Of a stretch of DNA of 64,000 bases, positions 26,934 to 35,072 are shown piece by piece. Source of the DNA: Paenibacillus_E qinlingensis (lineage in GTDB: Bacteria > Bacillota > Bacilli > Paenibacillales > NBRC-103111); the NCBI RefSeq assembly GCF_028746185.1, contig NZ_JAQIVH010000008.1:248001-312000 (forward strand). The letters are read 5' to 3'. Positions within the stretch are counted from its first letter, which is position 1, and each line of letters starts with the position of its first letter. The translations under genes were made by a program, and so were the position numbers. The notes beneath the pieces were generated by a model that saw only the letters and a program-made list of their open reading frames with translations, had not been told where the DNA came from and did no database searches.

Positions 26934-28871
26934 CTATTGTTTATTTCTCAAAATAACAATTGCTGCATCATTCGCACCAACATTTACCTTCACAGTTCCG
27001 TTCACATTCTGTGGACGGTTACCATACAAGCTCTCCTCCACATACCAGCCCGACTTTATCGCTAACGGAACTTCTCGATCTTCCGGTGAGTAGTTAATCA
27101 AGACTGCCACAGTTGTATTCAAATCCGCCGTGTGTTCCGTAAGCCCGATTTGCGGCTCCTTCACATGGAGAACACGTGCGTTCCGCGCTTCTTGGGAGAT
27201 TGTTTCATACATTTTCCAGTACGGGAATTGGTCCGGATTGTAGCTGACTCCTGGCTGTTGTGACATCGCTAACTCGACTGGCAAGGCACAGAAGTACACG
27301 GTTCCTTTGCCATAGGTGGCTTTCGTCAGAACTGGATTACCATCCGCCTCTGCTGCCAAAACTTCAGCCCGATCGTTGCGGAAATCCAGCTTAAACGTGC
27401 TTGGTATTGTAAGCGGAATGTCACCGCTATCCCCTTGTAAGTAAGCAACCGCCTCACTTGCCCTGCGACGGCGATTCTGTACGGTAAGCCCCGTCAGCTC
27501 CGCAAAGTTGAGCATGTATCCGTCATTGGAGGACATATACAATGTCGCTCCTTCACGAACTTTATCCAACAGCTGCTCCCAACGCTGCTTCGCTACACCA
27601 AAGACGCCAGTTACACAAGGCAGCAAATAGAAGTTCGCATCCGGCAGTGGTTGATCTTCGAATCGGAAATCGATATCGAAACCGGCTTGCTTCGCTAATA
27701 GAAAGGAGCCAATTGCTGTTGCCCAATGATCCTGTGTGCTGTTGAGAATACATACCGCCTCGACGCTGCGCGCAGGCAGATTTTCTAACGGCATGGATTG
27801 AATGATTTTCTTCAGCCGTCCCATTTCTTGGAGAGCTGGCTTTACGCGCCCTTCCTCCGTCATGAGACCAAGCTCACCTTCACAAGCTACCCAATCATAC
27901 GGTGCATGGTTCAGCTTTGTTTGATCATTCGCACACCACCACAACAAACCTGGGAGACCGTGTGCCCACTGCGAAAGCATGCTTGTACGTGCGAATGCCG
28001 CAGCGACCTCTTCGCTGCAAACCATCGGCCCCATCGTTCCCATTTCCTCTGCGAAGCAAGGCTTTTCCCCAATATGGGCGTACAATAAGCTTTCCATCGT
28101 GGCATGTATCGTTGGTCGCATCGAAGTTAATGGATCGAAATCCATGTAAGGTGTCCAGAACGGGTACGGATGCGTTGTCAAAATATCAGTGAGTTCACCT
28201 TGGTCCTGCATCGTCCAGTTTCCTTTGGGATACAGGCTGTGCATACCTGAAATAAGCGGACGCGTCGCATCCTTCGCCTTGATCGCATTCGCAATGGAAG
28301 CTGTCCACACATAAGCCTCTTCTTGAGAGGCAACCTTGCCCATTACGTTGCACTCGTTTCCGAGATCCCATGCAATGATCGAATCATTATGTTTCATATT
28401 TTTCACGAAATATTGAACGAAACGTACTTGCCAGCGGATCGCATCCGGATCGGTCAGAATCGCTTTGCCCCGGAGTGCAGGAGGTACGAATAATCGACCA
28501 CTCATCCAGCCCGTGATTAATCCAACAATGAGTTTGATATCATATTTCTTGGCGATCTCGGTAAAGGCTTGGAAACGAGCCATCATTTCCACTGACATAC
28601 CCGCTTTACCCGCTTCTGTATCTGGTAATCTTTCTTCACCGAACCGGTAGCCGAAATGCTGGCCCTCCCCTGTATACATATTCTCAATCGGCTGAAAATC
28701 TGGCCACAACGGGAATACACGAATAACCTCTATGCCCGCATCCGACAATCTGCGTAAATCGAGATCGACCTGCTCGGGATTCCAATCCGACCACATCGCG
28801 GTTCCTGCATGTGATGCCCAATAATTACAGCCTACAAAAAAAGTGCTTGGCAAATTTAATAGTTGATTCAA
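26934..28871 (-). CDS. GH5-like glycoside hydrolase (endo-mannosidase/COG3934-like)
   Basis: 645 residues from TTG 28871 (AGGAGG eight bases upstream). No signal peptide, so cytoplasmic. Residues 1-360 form a GH5/clan A-type TIM barrel: FFVGCNYWASHAG at strand 1, RVFPLWPDFQP, acid/base candidate Glu173 in IAWDLGNECN and nucleophile candidate Glu275/276 in KPCFAEEMG. Residues about 370-560 look like a glutamine-amidotransferase-like beta-galactosidase trimerisation domain, and a small beta domain closes the protein. Relatives include endo-1,4-beta-mannosidase-like enzymes acting on beta-linked oligosaccharides. The leader RNA carries two striking inverted repeats (28871-28935), one covering the start region. 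The exact substrate is not determinable. Confidence 0.75.
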   Translation of the reverse strand: MNQLLNLPSTFFVGCNYWASHAGTAMWSDWNPEQVDLDLRRLSDAGIEVIRVFPLWPDFQPIENMYTGEGQHFGYRFGEERLPDTEAGKAGMSVEMMARFQAFTEIAKKYDIKLIVGLITGWMSGRLFVPPALRGKAILTDPDAIRWQVRFVQYFVKNMKHNDSIIAWDLGNECNVMGKVASQEEAYVWTASIANAIKAKDATRPLISGMHSLYPKGNWTMQDQGELTDILTTHPYPFWTPYMDFDPLTSMRPTIHATMESLLYAHIGEKPCFAEEMGTMGPMVCSEEVAAAFARTSMLSQWAHGLPGLLWWCANDQTKLNHAPYDWVACEGELGLMTEEGRVKPALQEMGRLKKIIQSMPLENLPARSVEAVCILNSTQDHWATAIGSFLLAKQAGFDIDFRFEDQPLPDANFYLLPCVTGVFGVAKQRWEQLLDKVREGATLYMSSNDGYMLNFAELTGLTVQNRRRRASEAVAYLQGDSGDIPLTIPSTFKLDFRNDRAEVLAAEADGNPVLTKATYGKGTVYFCALPVELAMSQQPGVSYNPDQFPYWKMYETISQEARNARVLHVKEPQIGLTEHTADLNTTVAVLINYSPEDREVPLAIKSGWYVEESLYGNRPQNVNGTVKVNVGANDAAIVILRNKQ

Positions 28872-28910
28872 GATACGTTCCTCCTAGAAGTTACTGACTA
28901 TAACGTATCT
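28871..28910 (-). promoter_or_regulatory. Hairpin enclosing RBS and start of GH5-like gene
   Basis: Perfect 8-bp arms AGATACGT/ACGTATCT (28871-28878 and 28903-28910) enclose the AGGAGG, and the 3' arm in the mRNA runs into the first base of the TTG start. Folding would restrict ribosome access. Confidence 0.55.
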
Positions 28911-28911
28911 C

Positions 28912-28935
28912 AAGCGTACCTAAATTTAGACGCTT
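28912..28935 (-). promoter_or_regulatory. Palindrome after the -10 of the GH5-like gene
   Basis: AAGCGT-AC-CTAAATTTAG-ACGCTT is a near-perfect palindrome offset by one AC. A TATAGT -10-like box lies at 28938-28943, so this would fall at about +1 to +20, a typical repressor operator position. Another inverted repeat AAAAAGTA/TACTTTTT spans 28955-28979. Confidence 0.5.
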
Positions 28936-29015
28936 ACACTATAATAAAAATACTAAAAAGTATAACGATTCTACTTTTTGTTATTCAGACTGATTGTGCC
29001 CGTTCCACTTTGAAA

Positions 29016-29201
29016 TTAATTGGATTTCCTGCATCTATCTCCGGTTAAAATTAACTTTTCGGGAGTATAACTGGATTTCCTACATCTAATATTGCTCAAA
29101 ATGTCCCGTTTGGCGAAATCGCGCTAAAATAAAGGGAGGAAATCCAGTTAGTTTGCGAAAAGACGTGATTTTGCATAAATTAGCTGCAGAAAATCCAGTT
29201 A
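29016..29201. repeat. 22-bp repeat family, locus B, in both orientations
   Basis: Two units in direct orientation (29016-29037, 29067-29088) and two inverted (29131-29150, imperfect, and 29180-29201). They share the TAACTG...ATCTA/GCTAA ends with the four units at 23631-23816, here with a TGGATTT core. The paired opposite orientations could fold into large stems. Confidence 0.65.
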
Positions 29202-29257
29202 TTAGCTTAGCGCAACACGACACCAAGACTCCAAAACAAATAATGGCATTATAAACA

Positions 29258-29278
29258 GCCGAGCATCAAATGCTCGGC
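29258..29278 (-). terminator. Hairpin after PL8 lyase gene
   Basis: Perfect 9-bp stem GCCGAGCAT/ATGCTCGGC with a 3-base loop, 24 bases after the stop. The following minus-strand tail is TGTTTAT, a weak T-tract, so termination may be partial. Confidence 0.65.
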
Positions 29279-29301
29279 TTCTTCAAATCGTCTCACGTTA
29301 G

Positions 29302-32070
29302 TTACTTCACGAACTTGACCGCATCCGCGTTCACGTAGGTACCATTCGCATTGTCTGTCAACTCCACATACCCTGTGGTTCCTGCTAGAAAATGATACGT
29401 CCCCAAGGAGATCCATGATCCTCCAGGTATCGTTTGCTCATTAACCGAAAACAACTGTGATCCCCCATCATAATACACAGTAAATGGGGCATTCGTTGCT
29501 CGGCCGGTGTTCCCATCTGGGATTCGGTAGAAAACTTGATAATCTCCCGCCGTCACAATCGTAGGTCTCCAGCGGATTTTATCTGTACCCGTACCTGTTT
29601 TATTGTACACATAATCGGAACCATAATAGTTGGGTAATCCAGTCGAGGATATCCAAGTTCCTGTAAACTCCGCAGCAGTGTTATCAATGATGATTTCGCT
29701 TGGCGGCAAAGGTGTGTAGCCAAATTTGGCTTTAAATGTTTTCCCCTTCGCAGCATTTACATTAACGGATAGCTTTATCGTCGGGGATAACTGAGTAACC
29801 GAAACGCCAGGATCAACGGCGACAACACTTGCAGCACTTCGATTTAATTCGATGTTCATACTGCCCGTGTTCGCTTGTGTCGGGTCAGATACAGCCACTT
29901 CAATATCGTTTGCTGTCTCGCTCGTCATCACTGCTGACTTCTTATCACTTGAAACAAAATTTGTAGCACCTACCTGAATCCATGTCAATGCATCCGTCCA
30001 GAAATTCATGCCGACCACATTTAATGTCGTTTCTTTAACCGCTTGTGCGAAAGTAGAATTCTCCAAAATCGTAACGTTCGGACTGCTTGCATAACTGCTT
30101 ACTTGCGTAGTTGTTTTATTCGGCAGCGTTACATAGGCATACATCCCATTCGTAGGATTAAGGCCATGATCAACCCACATGGTTAAATAGTTACTCGTTA
30201 TATTGGTTGTCGGCGTCCCCGCTCGGCCATCGATATTACTCCATTTGCCTGTTCTTGCTTCACGCAGCCCTTTCACAGCAGCACCTGTTGGGAAATAATA
30301 CCCGAGACTAGAACCAGATTCACTTCCTGCCAAATGAGCCCAATTCACACCCGTCATTGCTTCTGACCAGCCCAAGGCGGATGACTTCGCAGTGCCATTT
30401 ACCGTAAATGCATTACTGCCGCTGCTATTTAATTTGCGATTTTCAATAATTGTCTCAATTGTTCGATTGTCCGTACTCGTAATGCCGGATCCTAATGCGA
30501 CAATCTCGTCATCAAACATAAACCAGCTTTTCTTGGCCGTTAACGTGCTTCCGGAAGCATCCAATTCCATCCCGGAAATGCCGTAGCTGTCCAGAATAGA
30601 CGTACCACCAACCCAATTCTTAGTACTCAAGGAATCATGCCCTGATGAATTGGCTTTCGTTACCGTATCCACCGTTGTACCTGGCAGCCGATACGGATTC
30701 ACAGTTGGCCAGAAATCCGTATAGGCAGCAAGATCATTATTATATACATATGTCATGCCGTCCCCCAGATACCAGCCTTTCAAATTCTCTGAGTTAATGG
30801 ATTCGTAGTTGTAGATCCGGTTGGATGACATGCTGATGCCATACCCAAAGCCAGGACGCAAATGGACGGAACGATCCATGCCAGGAAACTGATAATTGTT
30901 CACCAACGCTGTTCGTGATGTGGCATTCGCAACAATCTCTTTCCCCAACACGATGAAATTAATAGACGCATACGTAAAATAATCCCGAGATGTATCGCCT
31001 ACGATCCAACTTTTCACCATACTCCGGAATGCTGCTGCATCTGCTGCAGGAGCGAATTGCGAGATGCGTGTAATGGCTCCAATTACCGCGCCGCCGCTAT
31101 CATGGTCTTGATCATAGTGACGTGAGACATCTCTCCCTCTTGTCATATCCATCATGGCACCTTTATACATGAAGGGTTCGAAGGAATCGTATACCCAACT
31201 ATACACATTTTTGATATCCACGTCGGTCACTGACCAGGAAGAACCATGTAGGACATAGATGAGATCCGCCATATCTTTTAATAACCCTAGGCCATATCCC
31301 CCGTTATACGGATGTTTACTATGCTGAATAAACGAACCATCTCTGTAAAACCCGTCTCCCGAAGTCACATAATTAAATACATTGCTAAGCCCATCTCGAG
31401 CACTGGCTATTTTGGCAGCGTTCTTGACAATGATACCGCGAACGCCAATGACCGTGCATTCCCAAACACGATTAGCCCCAGTTGATGTAATGGTTGGTTG
31501 AAAATGCTCAATAGCGTTCATATAATTGGTAATTTGCGTCGAAGTCAATTGAGCGTAGAGCAACACCACAATATCATTCAGCGCGAGCGGAGCCCCGATC
31601 TCCCAATCCCACCAGTTGGCTACGTTGGTTTTGGTTTCATTGTATCGATTGGTATACATCCAGTCCAACGCGATCCCGATATCTGTAAGTAGAATAGCGT
31701 CGTTCTGAAGGGTGGAACCGGTTGTTGCATAAGCTAGAGCCATTGTCTTTATGCGATTGTATCCCGTTGTAATTTGGCTCGTATTCGACGCATTGTTAAG
31801 ATCGCTCCACAGATAAGTGCCTGGCGAATTGTCCATCGTGCTCCAATTCGAATTGGCTTCCGCCGTAAGTGCAACAATCTGAGCTGCAATATCGGGATCA
31901 AGCGGATTATAAGAGGTTCCACCCGTTAGTGTCACCTTCCACTTCTCCCGCAGGCTATCGAATTCATCCGCTGCTGAAGCCTGATTCACTACGAAAGCAT
32001 TCATTGTGCAGAACAACAAAAGAGTCAGTGAGGCCATCATTCCTATCCACTTTATTTTGAATCTCATCAT
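29302..32070 (-). CDS. Secreted polysaccharide lyase family 8 (xanthan/hyaluronate lyase-like)
   Basis: 922 residues from ATG 32070, which follows AAAAGGAGGAG. An ATG at 32121 would overlap the promoter and cre site and is rejected. The signal peptide is cut near NQASA. The alpha/alpha toroid contains the PL8 catalytic set: Asn200 in TGANRVWE, His250 in DGSFIQHSKHPYNGGYG with Tyr259, and arginines in MTRGRDVSR (about 311-317). A central beta-sandwich follows, then a C-terminal golvesin/CBM-like domain (about 790-922). PL8 enzymes cleave hyaluronan, chondroitin or xanthan by beta-elimination. The residue spacing resembles Paenibacillus xanthan lyase, but substrate choice is inferred. The promoter block matches that of importer B. 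Confidence 0.88.
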   Translation of the reverse strand: MMRFKIKWIGMMASLTLLLFCTMNAFVVNQASAADEFDSLREKWKVTLTGGTSYNPLDPDIAAQIVALTAEANSNWSTMDNSPGTYLWSDLNNASNTSQITTGYNRIKTMALAYATTGSTLQNDAILLTDIGIALDWMYTNRYNETKTNVANWWDWEIGAPLALNDIVVLLYAQLTSTQITNYMNAIEHFQPTITSTGANRVWECTVIGVRGIIVKNAAKIASARDGLSNVFNYVTSGDGFYRDGSFIQHSKHPYNGGYGLGLLKDMADLIYVLHGSSWSVTDVDIKNVYSWVYDSFEPFMYKGAMMDMTRGRDVSRHYDQDHDSGGAVIGAITRISQFAPAADAAAFRSMVKSWIVGDTSRDYFTYASINFIVLGKEIVANATSRTALVNNYQFPGMDRSVHLRPGFGYGISMSSNRIYNYESINSENLKGWYLGDGMTYVYNNDLAAYTDFWPTVNPYRLPGTTVDTVTKANSSGHDSLSTKNWVGGTSILDSYGISGMELDASGSTLTAKKSWFMFDDEIVALGSGITSTDNRTIETIIENRKLNSSGSNAFTVNGTAKSSALGWSEAMTGVNWAHLAGSESGSSLGYYFPTGAAVKGLREARTGKWSNIDGRAGTPTTNITSNYLTMWVDHGLNPTNGMYAYVTLPNKTTTQVSSYASSPNVTILENSTFAQAVKETTLNVVGMNFWTDALTWIQVGATNFVSSDKKSAVMTSETANDIEVAVSDPTQANTGSMNIELNRSAASVVAVDPGVSVTQLSPTIKLSVNVNAAKGKTFKAKFGYTPLPPSEIIIDNTAAEFTGTWISSTGLPNYYGSDYVYNKTGTGTDKIRWRPTIVTAGDYQVFYRIPDGNTGRATNAPFTVYYDGGSQLFSVNEQTIPGGSWISLGTYHFLAGTTGYVELTDNANGTYVNADAVKFVK

Positions 32071-32110
32071 AAATCTCCTCCTTTTAATTTGGTTAAGATG
32101 GAAACGACTC

Positions 32111-32173
32111 CAGTATAGCAAGCGCTTTCATCGAAAAATATACAGTGATTCTGCGAAAATGTCCCAATTGTTG
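32111..32173 (-). promoter_or_regulatory. Promoter block of PL8 gene, near-duplicate of importer B promoter
   Basis: 54 of 63 positions match the block at 43700-43762. It contains a -10 TATACT (32113-32118), an adjoining cre and the shared AAAATATACAGT segment upstream. There is no good -35, as expected for activation by an AraC-type response regulator. The inferred start is near 32106, giving a leader of about 36 bases. Confidence 0.65.
32116..32131 (-). promoter_or_regulatory. cre site overlapping the PL8 -10 region
   Basis: ATGAAAGCGCTTGCTA matches 15 of 16 positions of the CcpA consensus and overlaps the upstream edge of the -10 box, so CcpA binding would exclude RNA polymerase. Confidence 0.7.
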
Positions 32174-32224
32174 TGATTGGACGCTTTTGTCACAATCCTC
32201 TGCCCTTTTCCATCCCCGGCCATG

Positions 32225-32263
32225 CAAAAAGGACCATCAGGATGATTATCCTGACGGTCCTTT
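32225..32263 (-). terminator. Terminator of esterase gene and its operon
   Basis: 16-base arms (32228-32243 and 32248-32263, one mismatch) around GATT, followed by five T residues on the minus strand, four bases after the esterase stop. Confidence 0.85.
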
Positions 32264-32266
32264 GGG

Positions 32267-33259
32267 CTATTCTCTGAATGTGATATTCAGCCATTCTATA
32301 CATAGTTTGACCCATTTTGCATTATGATTATAGTTCATCGGATCCGGTAAAGGCTTCTTATATTTGAGCGCTGGTTCGTTGAAAAAATCCAGAAGCTCGG
32401 CGTCACTGACAGTTGGTTTCCCACTTGCTTCAGTCAATTCTTTAAGGGCTATTTGCCTGTACAACTGTGCGGAGTCCGAGTTTAGGTAGTCCTGGCCCCT
32501 CGTGTACCACGTTTCATCTGACGTTGAAGAGCCATGACCGATATAAGGAAAGATATGCAATTCAAAGGGTATTGTGTTCTTTCTTAACGCGGAGGCGAAG
32601 ATCATGGCATTCTCTACTAACACGGTTAAGTCTTCTACTGTATGCCAGAGGAATACAGGCGGCGTGTGCGATCCCACACTATGCTCAAGGGAAACTTCTG
32701 CAAGTTGTTCCTGAGTCGCTTCCTCCCCCAGCAGATTAAAGAACGATCCCATATGCGCGAACTCCCCCGTCGTGATGACCGGATAGCCCAATATAACAGC
32801 ATTTGGCTTGTTAGAGTACGCCTGGATACCTCTAACATCCTGCAGGAAATCCCTGTTCCAATGCACAGCCAAGCTCGCTGCAAGATGTCCGCCAGCAGAA
32901 AAGCCGCAAATGGCGATATGATCGGGATTGATGCGCCATTGCTCTGCATGTTCGCGGATAATAATCATCGCGCGGGATAGATCGCGTATTGGCTGCTTCT
33001 GTACCGGTTGCATGTTAGGTCTCATGCGAGTTGTATACGTTAGTACGAACGCCGACATGCCGGCCTCCAGAAACTTCATCGCCACGCCTTCTCCTTCCGC
33101 GGAGTTGCATCCTTTATATCCGCCTCCGGGAATAATCAGAACGGCAGGTTTCCGATTCAACCCATCAAGTATGTAGGTTGTCAATGTCGGCATGAACTCA
33201 GTTCCTGTGTCATACGTATATTCTTCTTTTGTCCAAAGGTTGATTCTCTCGTTACGCAT
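32267..33259 (-). CDS. Alpha/beta-hydrolase esterase, acetyl-xylan-esterase/BD-FAE-like
   Basis: 330 residues from ATG 33259, which has AAAGGAGC upstream; an in-frame ATG at 33328 lies inside the preceding kinase gene and is rejected. No signal peptide, so cytoplasmic. An alpha/beta-hydrolase with oxyanion-hole motif IIPGGGYKGC, nucleophile Ser121 in CGFSAGG, a probable acidic residue in HTVEDLTV and a catalytic His in IGHGSST. Relatives remove acetyl or other acyl groups from sugars. It is the last gene of the operon that also encodes YesMN pair 2 and a tannase-family protein, so de-acylating imported oligosaccharides is a sensible role. Confidence 0.82.
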   Translation of the reverse strand: MRNERINLWTKEEYTYDTGTEFMPTLTTYILDGLNRKPAVLIIPGGGYKGCNSAEGEGVAMKFLEAGMSAFVLTYTTRMRPNMQPVQKQPIRDLSRAMIIIREHAEQWRINPDHIAICGFSAGGHLAASLAVHWNRDFLQDVRGIQAYSNKPNAVILGYPVITTGEFAHMGSFFNLLGEEATQEQLAEVSLEHSVGSHTPPVFLWHTVEDLTVLVENAMIFASALRKNTIPFELHIFPYIGHGSSTSDETWYTRGQDYLNSDSAQLYRQIALKELTEASGKPTVSDAELLDFFNEPALKYKKPLPDPMNYNHNAKWVKLCIEWLNITFRE

Positions 33260-33293
33260 TGGGTTAGCTCCTTTACGATCATGGTTGATTTGT

Positions 33294-35072
33294 TTATTGC
33301 CCTGCATGCAGGGATGCCGGCATCTCAATTCGAATTAACGTTCCTACTTCCGGTACGCTGAAGATCGATAGTCCATACTCTTGTCCGAAATACAAACCAA
33401 TTCGCTCATGAACGTTCATGATTCCGATTCCGGTAAAGCGATGCTTACTGGGGGCTTTATGCCGCTCTGTAAATAAATTGCTGAGCCGCTCTGAATCCAT
33501 GCCGAGCCCTGTATCCCTTATGGTAATAATGAGTTTATGCTTGACGCACTTTGTTCGGATACGGATTGTACCTGTCCGCTTGAGCGGTACCAAACCATGG
33601 AAGATGGCATTTTCCACAAGTGGTTGCAAAGTTAGCTTCAGCATCGTCGTATGGAGCGTTTCCGGCTCCGCATCTATCGTCATCGTGAATTTATCACCGT
33701 ATCGCACTTTCTGTATGTACGCATACATGCGCAATCCTTCCAGTTCATCTGCTAAGGTGACAAACTCCGTACTCTTATCAAAGCTAAATGAAAGCAGCCC
33801 TACTAACGCCTTAATGGTTTCCCGGACTTCATCGATTTTGTGCTGCTTAGCCAAACTGCTAATGCAGGCGAGCGTGTTATATAGAAAGTGCGGGGCAATT
33901 TGACTTTGCAGCATTTTTAACTCAAATTGTTTTTTCCGACGTTCCGATTCCCTTGTCTCCTGGAGGAGATGATGAATTCGCTCCATCATTGCGTTATAAC
34001 TAAGAACTAGGCGTCCAATCTCATCCTTGCCACTCCCCGAAATGCTGTGAAGCACTTCCATATCACGTACGCGGTCCATCTTAGCAACCAATGTGCGTAC
34101 GGGGTGGGTCACATAACGGCTTATCATATACGTGCTAGATAGTACGATGAAAATCCAAAATACGCCGGCTGTTGTAAAGTTCGTATGAAGACTACGAATA
34201 TGTTGATAAAAGAAACTATCTTTATAGAAGGCAATGAAATACCAGCCTAACTTATTCATACCTGATTTCACGGCTACCATGTTCCCTTGCGGACCCTCTA
34301 TATCAGACACCCCTAGTGACAGCTCTGACATCTCATCGATAAATGCCGTATCCAATTCTGGCGGAAAAACGGAGATGTTATACGGCAGCATGCGATAAGA
34401 GCTGGGCAATGTACCCTCAAATGCTTGTACCACATTTCGTTTATTCGTAATGATGGAAAATGTTTGATTTTTGGTATTCATAAACTGAGACAACAAATTG
34501 GTTAATTGAATGAGATCGATTTCAACAACCGCCATCCCAATAAATGAACTCGTTGATGCGGATCTTAGAGGCATCGTGAACGCCACTGTTTTGCCTGACA
34601 TGGGAGATTGATACGGCTCTGTGATAAACATGCCCTGTGTTTGCTTGGCTTGCTCAAGCAGCTGCTGGATATAAGGGTTGCCAATAATCTCAAAAGTCGT
34701 TTGTGAATTGGACATCACCTTGCCATCTTCACGAACTAAATACATGGATCGATACAGGGTACTGTTCATATTCGCATATTTGCGAAGGATCTCTGTCGCT
34801 TCATATTCCTTTGCTTCGGTTAGTAAATCCTCCCGTGTCGAGATCAGCATGAGGATGTTCTGCACATTGTCCAAGTATGCATTCATATAGAGATTCGTTC
34901 GGTCAATAATGATTTGCGCGTCAGAGACCACCTGCTTTCGAAACAAATCCTCTGCTTCTCGTAAATTAATCCATGTCAGCCCACCTAGTAGCAGCAGCGT
35001 ACCCACGGACAGAAATAGAAAGTGTTTCGCAAGCATGCTCTGGCCACCAAACCACGACATCAGCTTTTTCAT
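33294..35072 (-). CDS. YesM-type sensor histidine kinase 2
   Basis: 592 residues: transmembrane helix at about 17-36, extracellular Cache-like sensor (about 40-295), second helix (about 302-320), HAMP domain (VTHPVRTLVAKMDRV), acceptor His395 in QSQIAPHFLYNT and HATPase motifs VENAIFHGLV and IRDTGLGMD. Its start overlaps the stop of response regulator 2 by four bases (ATGA), so translation is coupled. It is expected to sense an extracellular sugar signal for the importer B/tannase/PL8 set. Confidence 0.92.
   Translation of the reverse strand: MKKLMSWFGGQSMLAKHFLFLSVGTLLLLGGLTWINLREAEDLFRKQVVSDAQIIIDRTNLYMNAYLDNVQNILMLISTREDLLTEAKEYEATEILRKYANMNSTLYRSMYLVREDGKVMSNSQTTFEIIGNPYIQQLLEQAKQTQGMFITEPYQSPMSGKTVAFTMPLRSASTSSFIGMAVVEIDLIQLTNLLSQFMNTKNQTFSIITNKRNVVQAFEGTLPSSYRMLPYNISVFPPELDTAFIDEMSELSLGVSDIEGPQGNMVAVKSGMNKLGWYFIAFYKDSFFYQHIRSLHTNFTTAGVFWIFIVLSSTYMISRYVTHPVRTLVAKMDRVRDMEVLHSISGSGKDEIGRLVLSYNAMMERIHHLLQETRESERRKKQFELKMLQSQIAPHFLYNTLACISSLAKQHKIDEVRETIKALVGLLSFSFDKSTEFVTLADELEGLRMYAYIQKVRYGDKFTMTIDAEPETLHTTMLKLTLQPLVENAIFHGLVPLKRTGTIRIRTKCVKHKLIITIRDTGLGMDSERLSNLFTERHKAPSKHRFTGIGIMNVHERIGLYFGQEYGLSIFSVPEVGTLIRIEMPASLHAGQ

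Larger units (their letters stand above)
28872..29301. other. Intergenic region between GH5-like and PL8 genes
   Basis: 430 bases without a gene. It holds the leader and operator-like repeats of the GH5-like gene (28872-28979), the second locus of 22-bp repeats (29016-29201) and the terminator-like hairpin of the PL8 gene (29258-29278). Confidence 0.65.

Noticed and set aside
32071..32121. Upstream start of the PL8 gene at 32121
   Set aside because: That region contains the -10 and cre of the promoter. ATG 32070 has a strong AGGAGG and begins a normal signal peptide.
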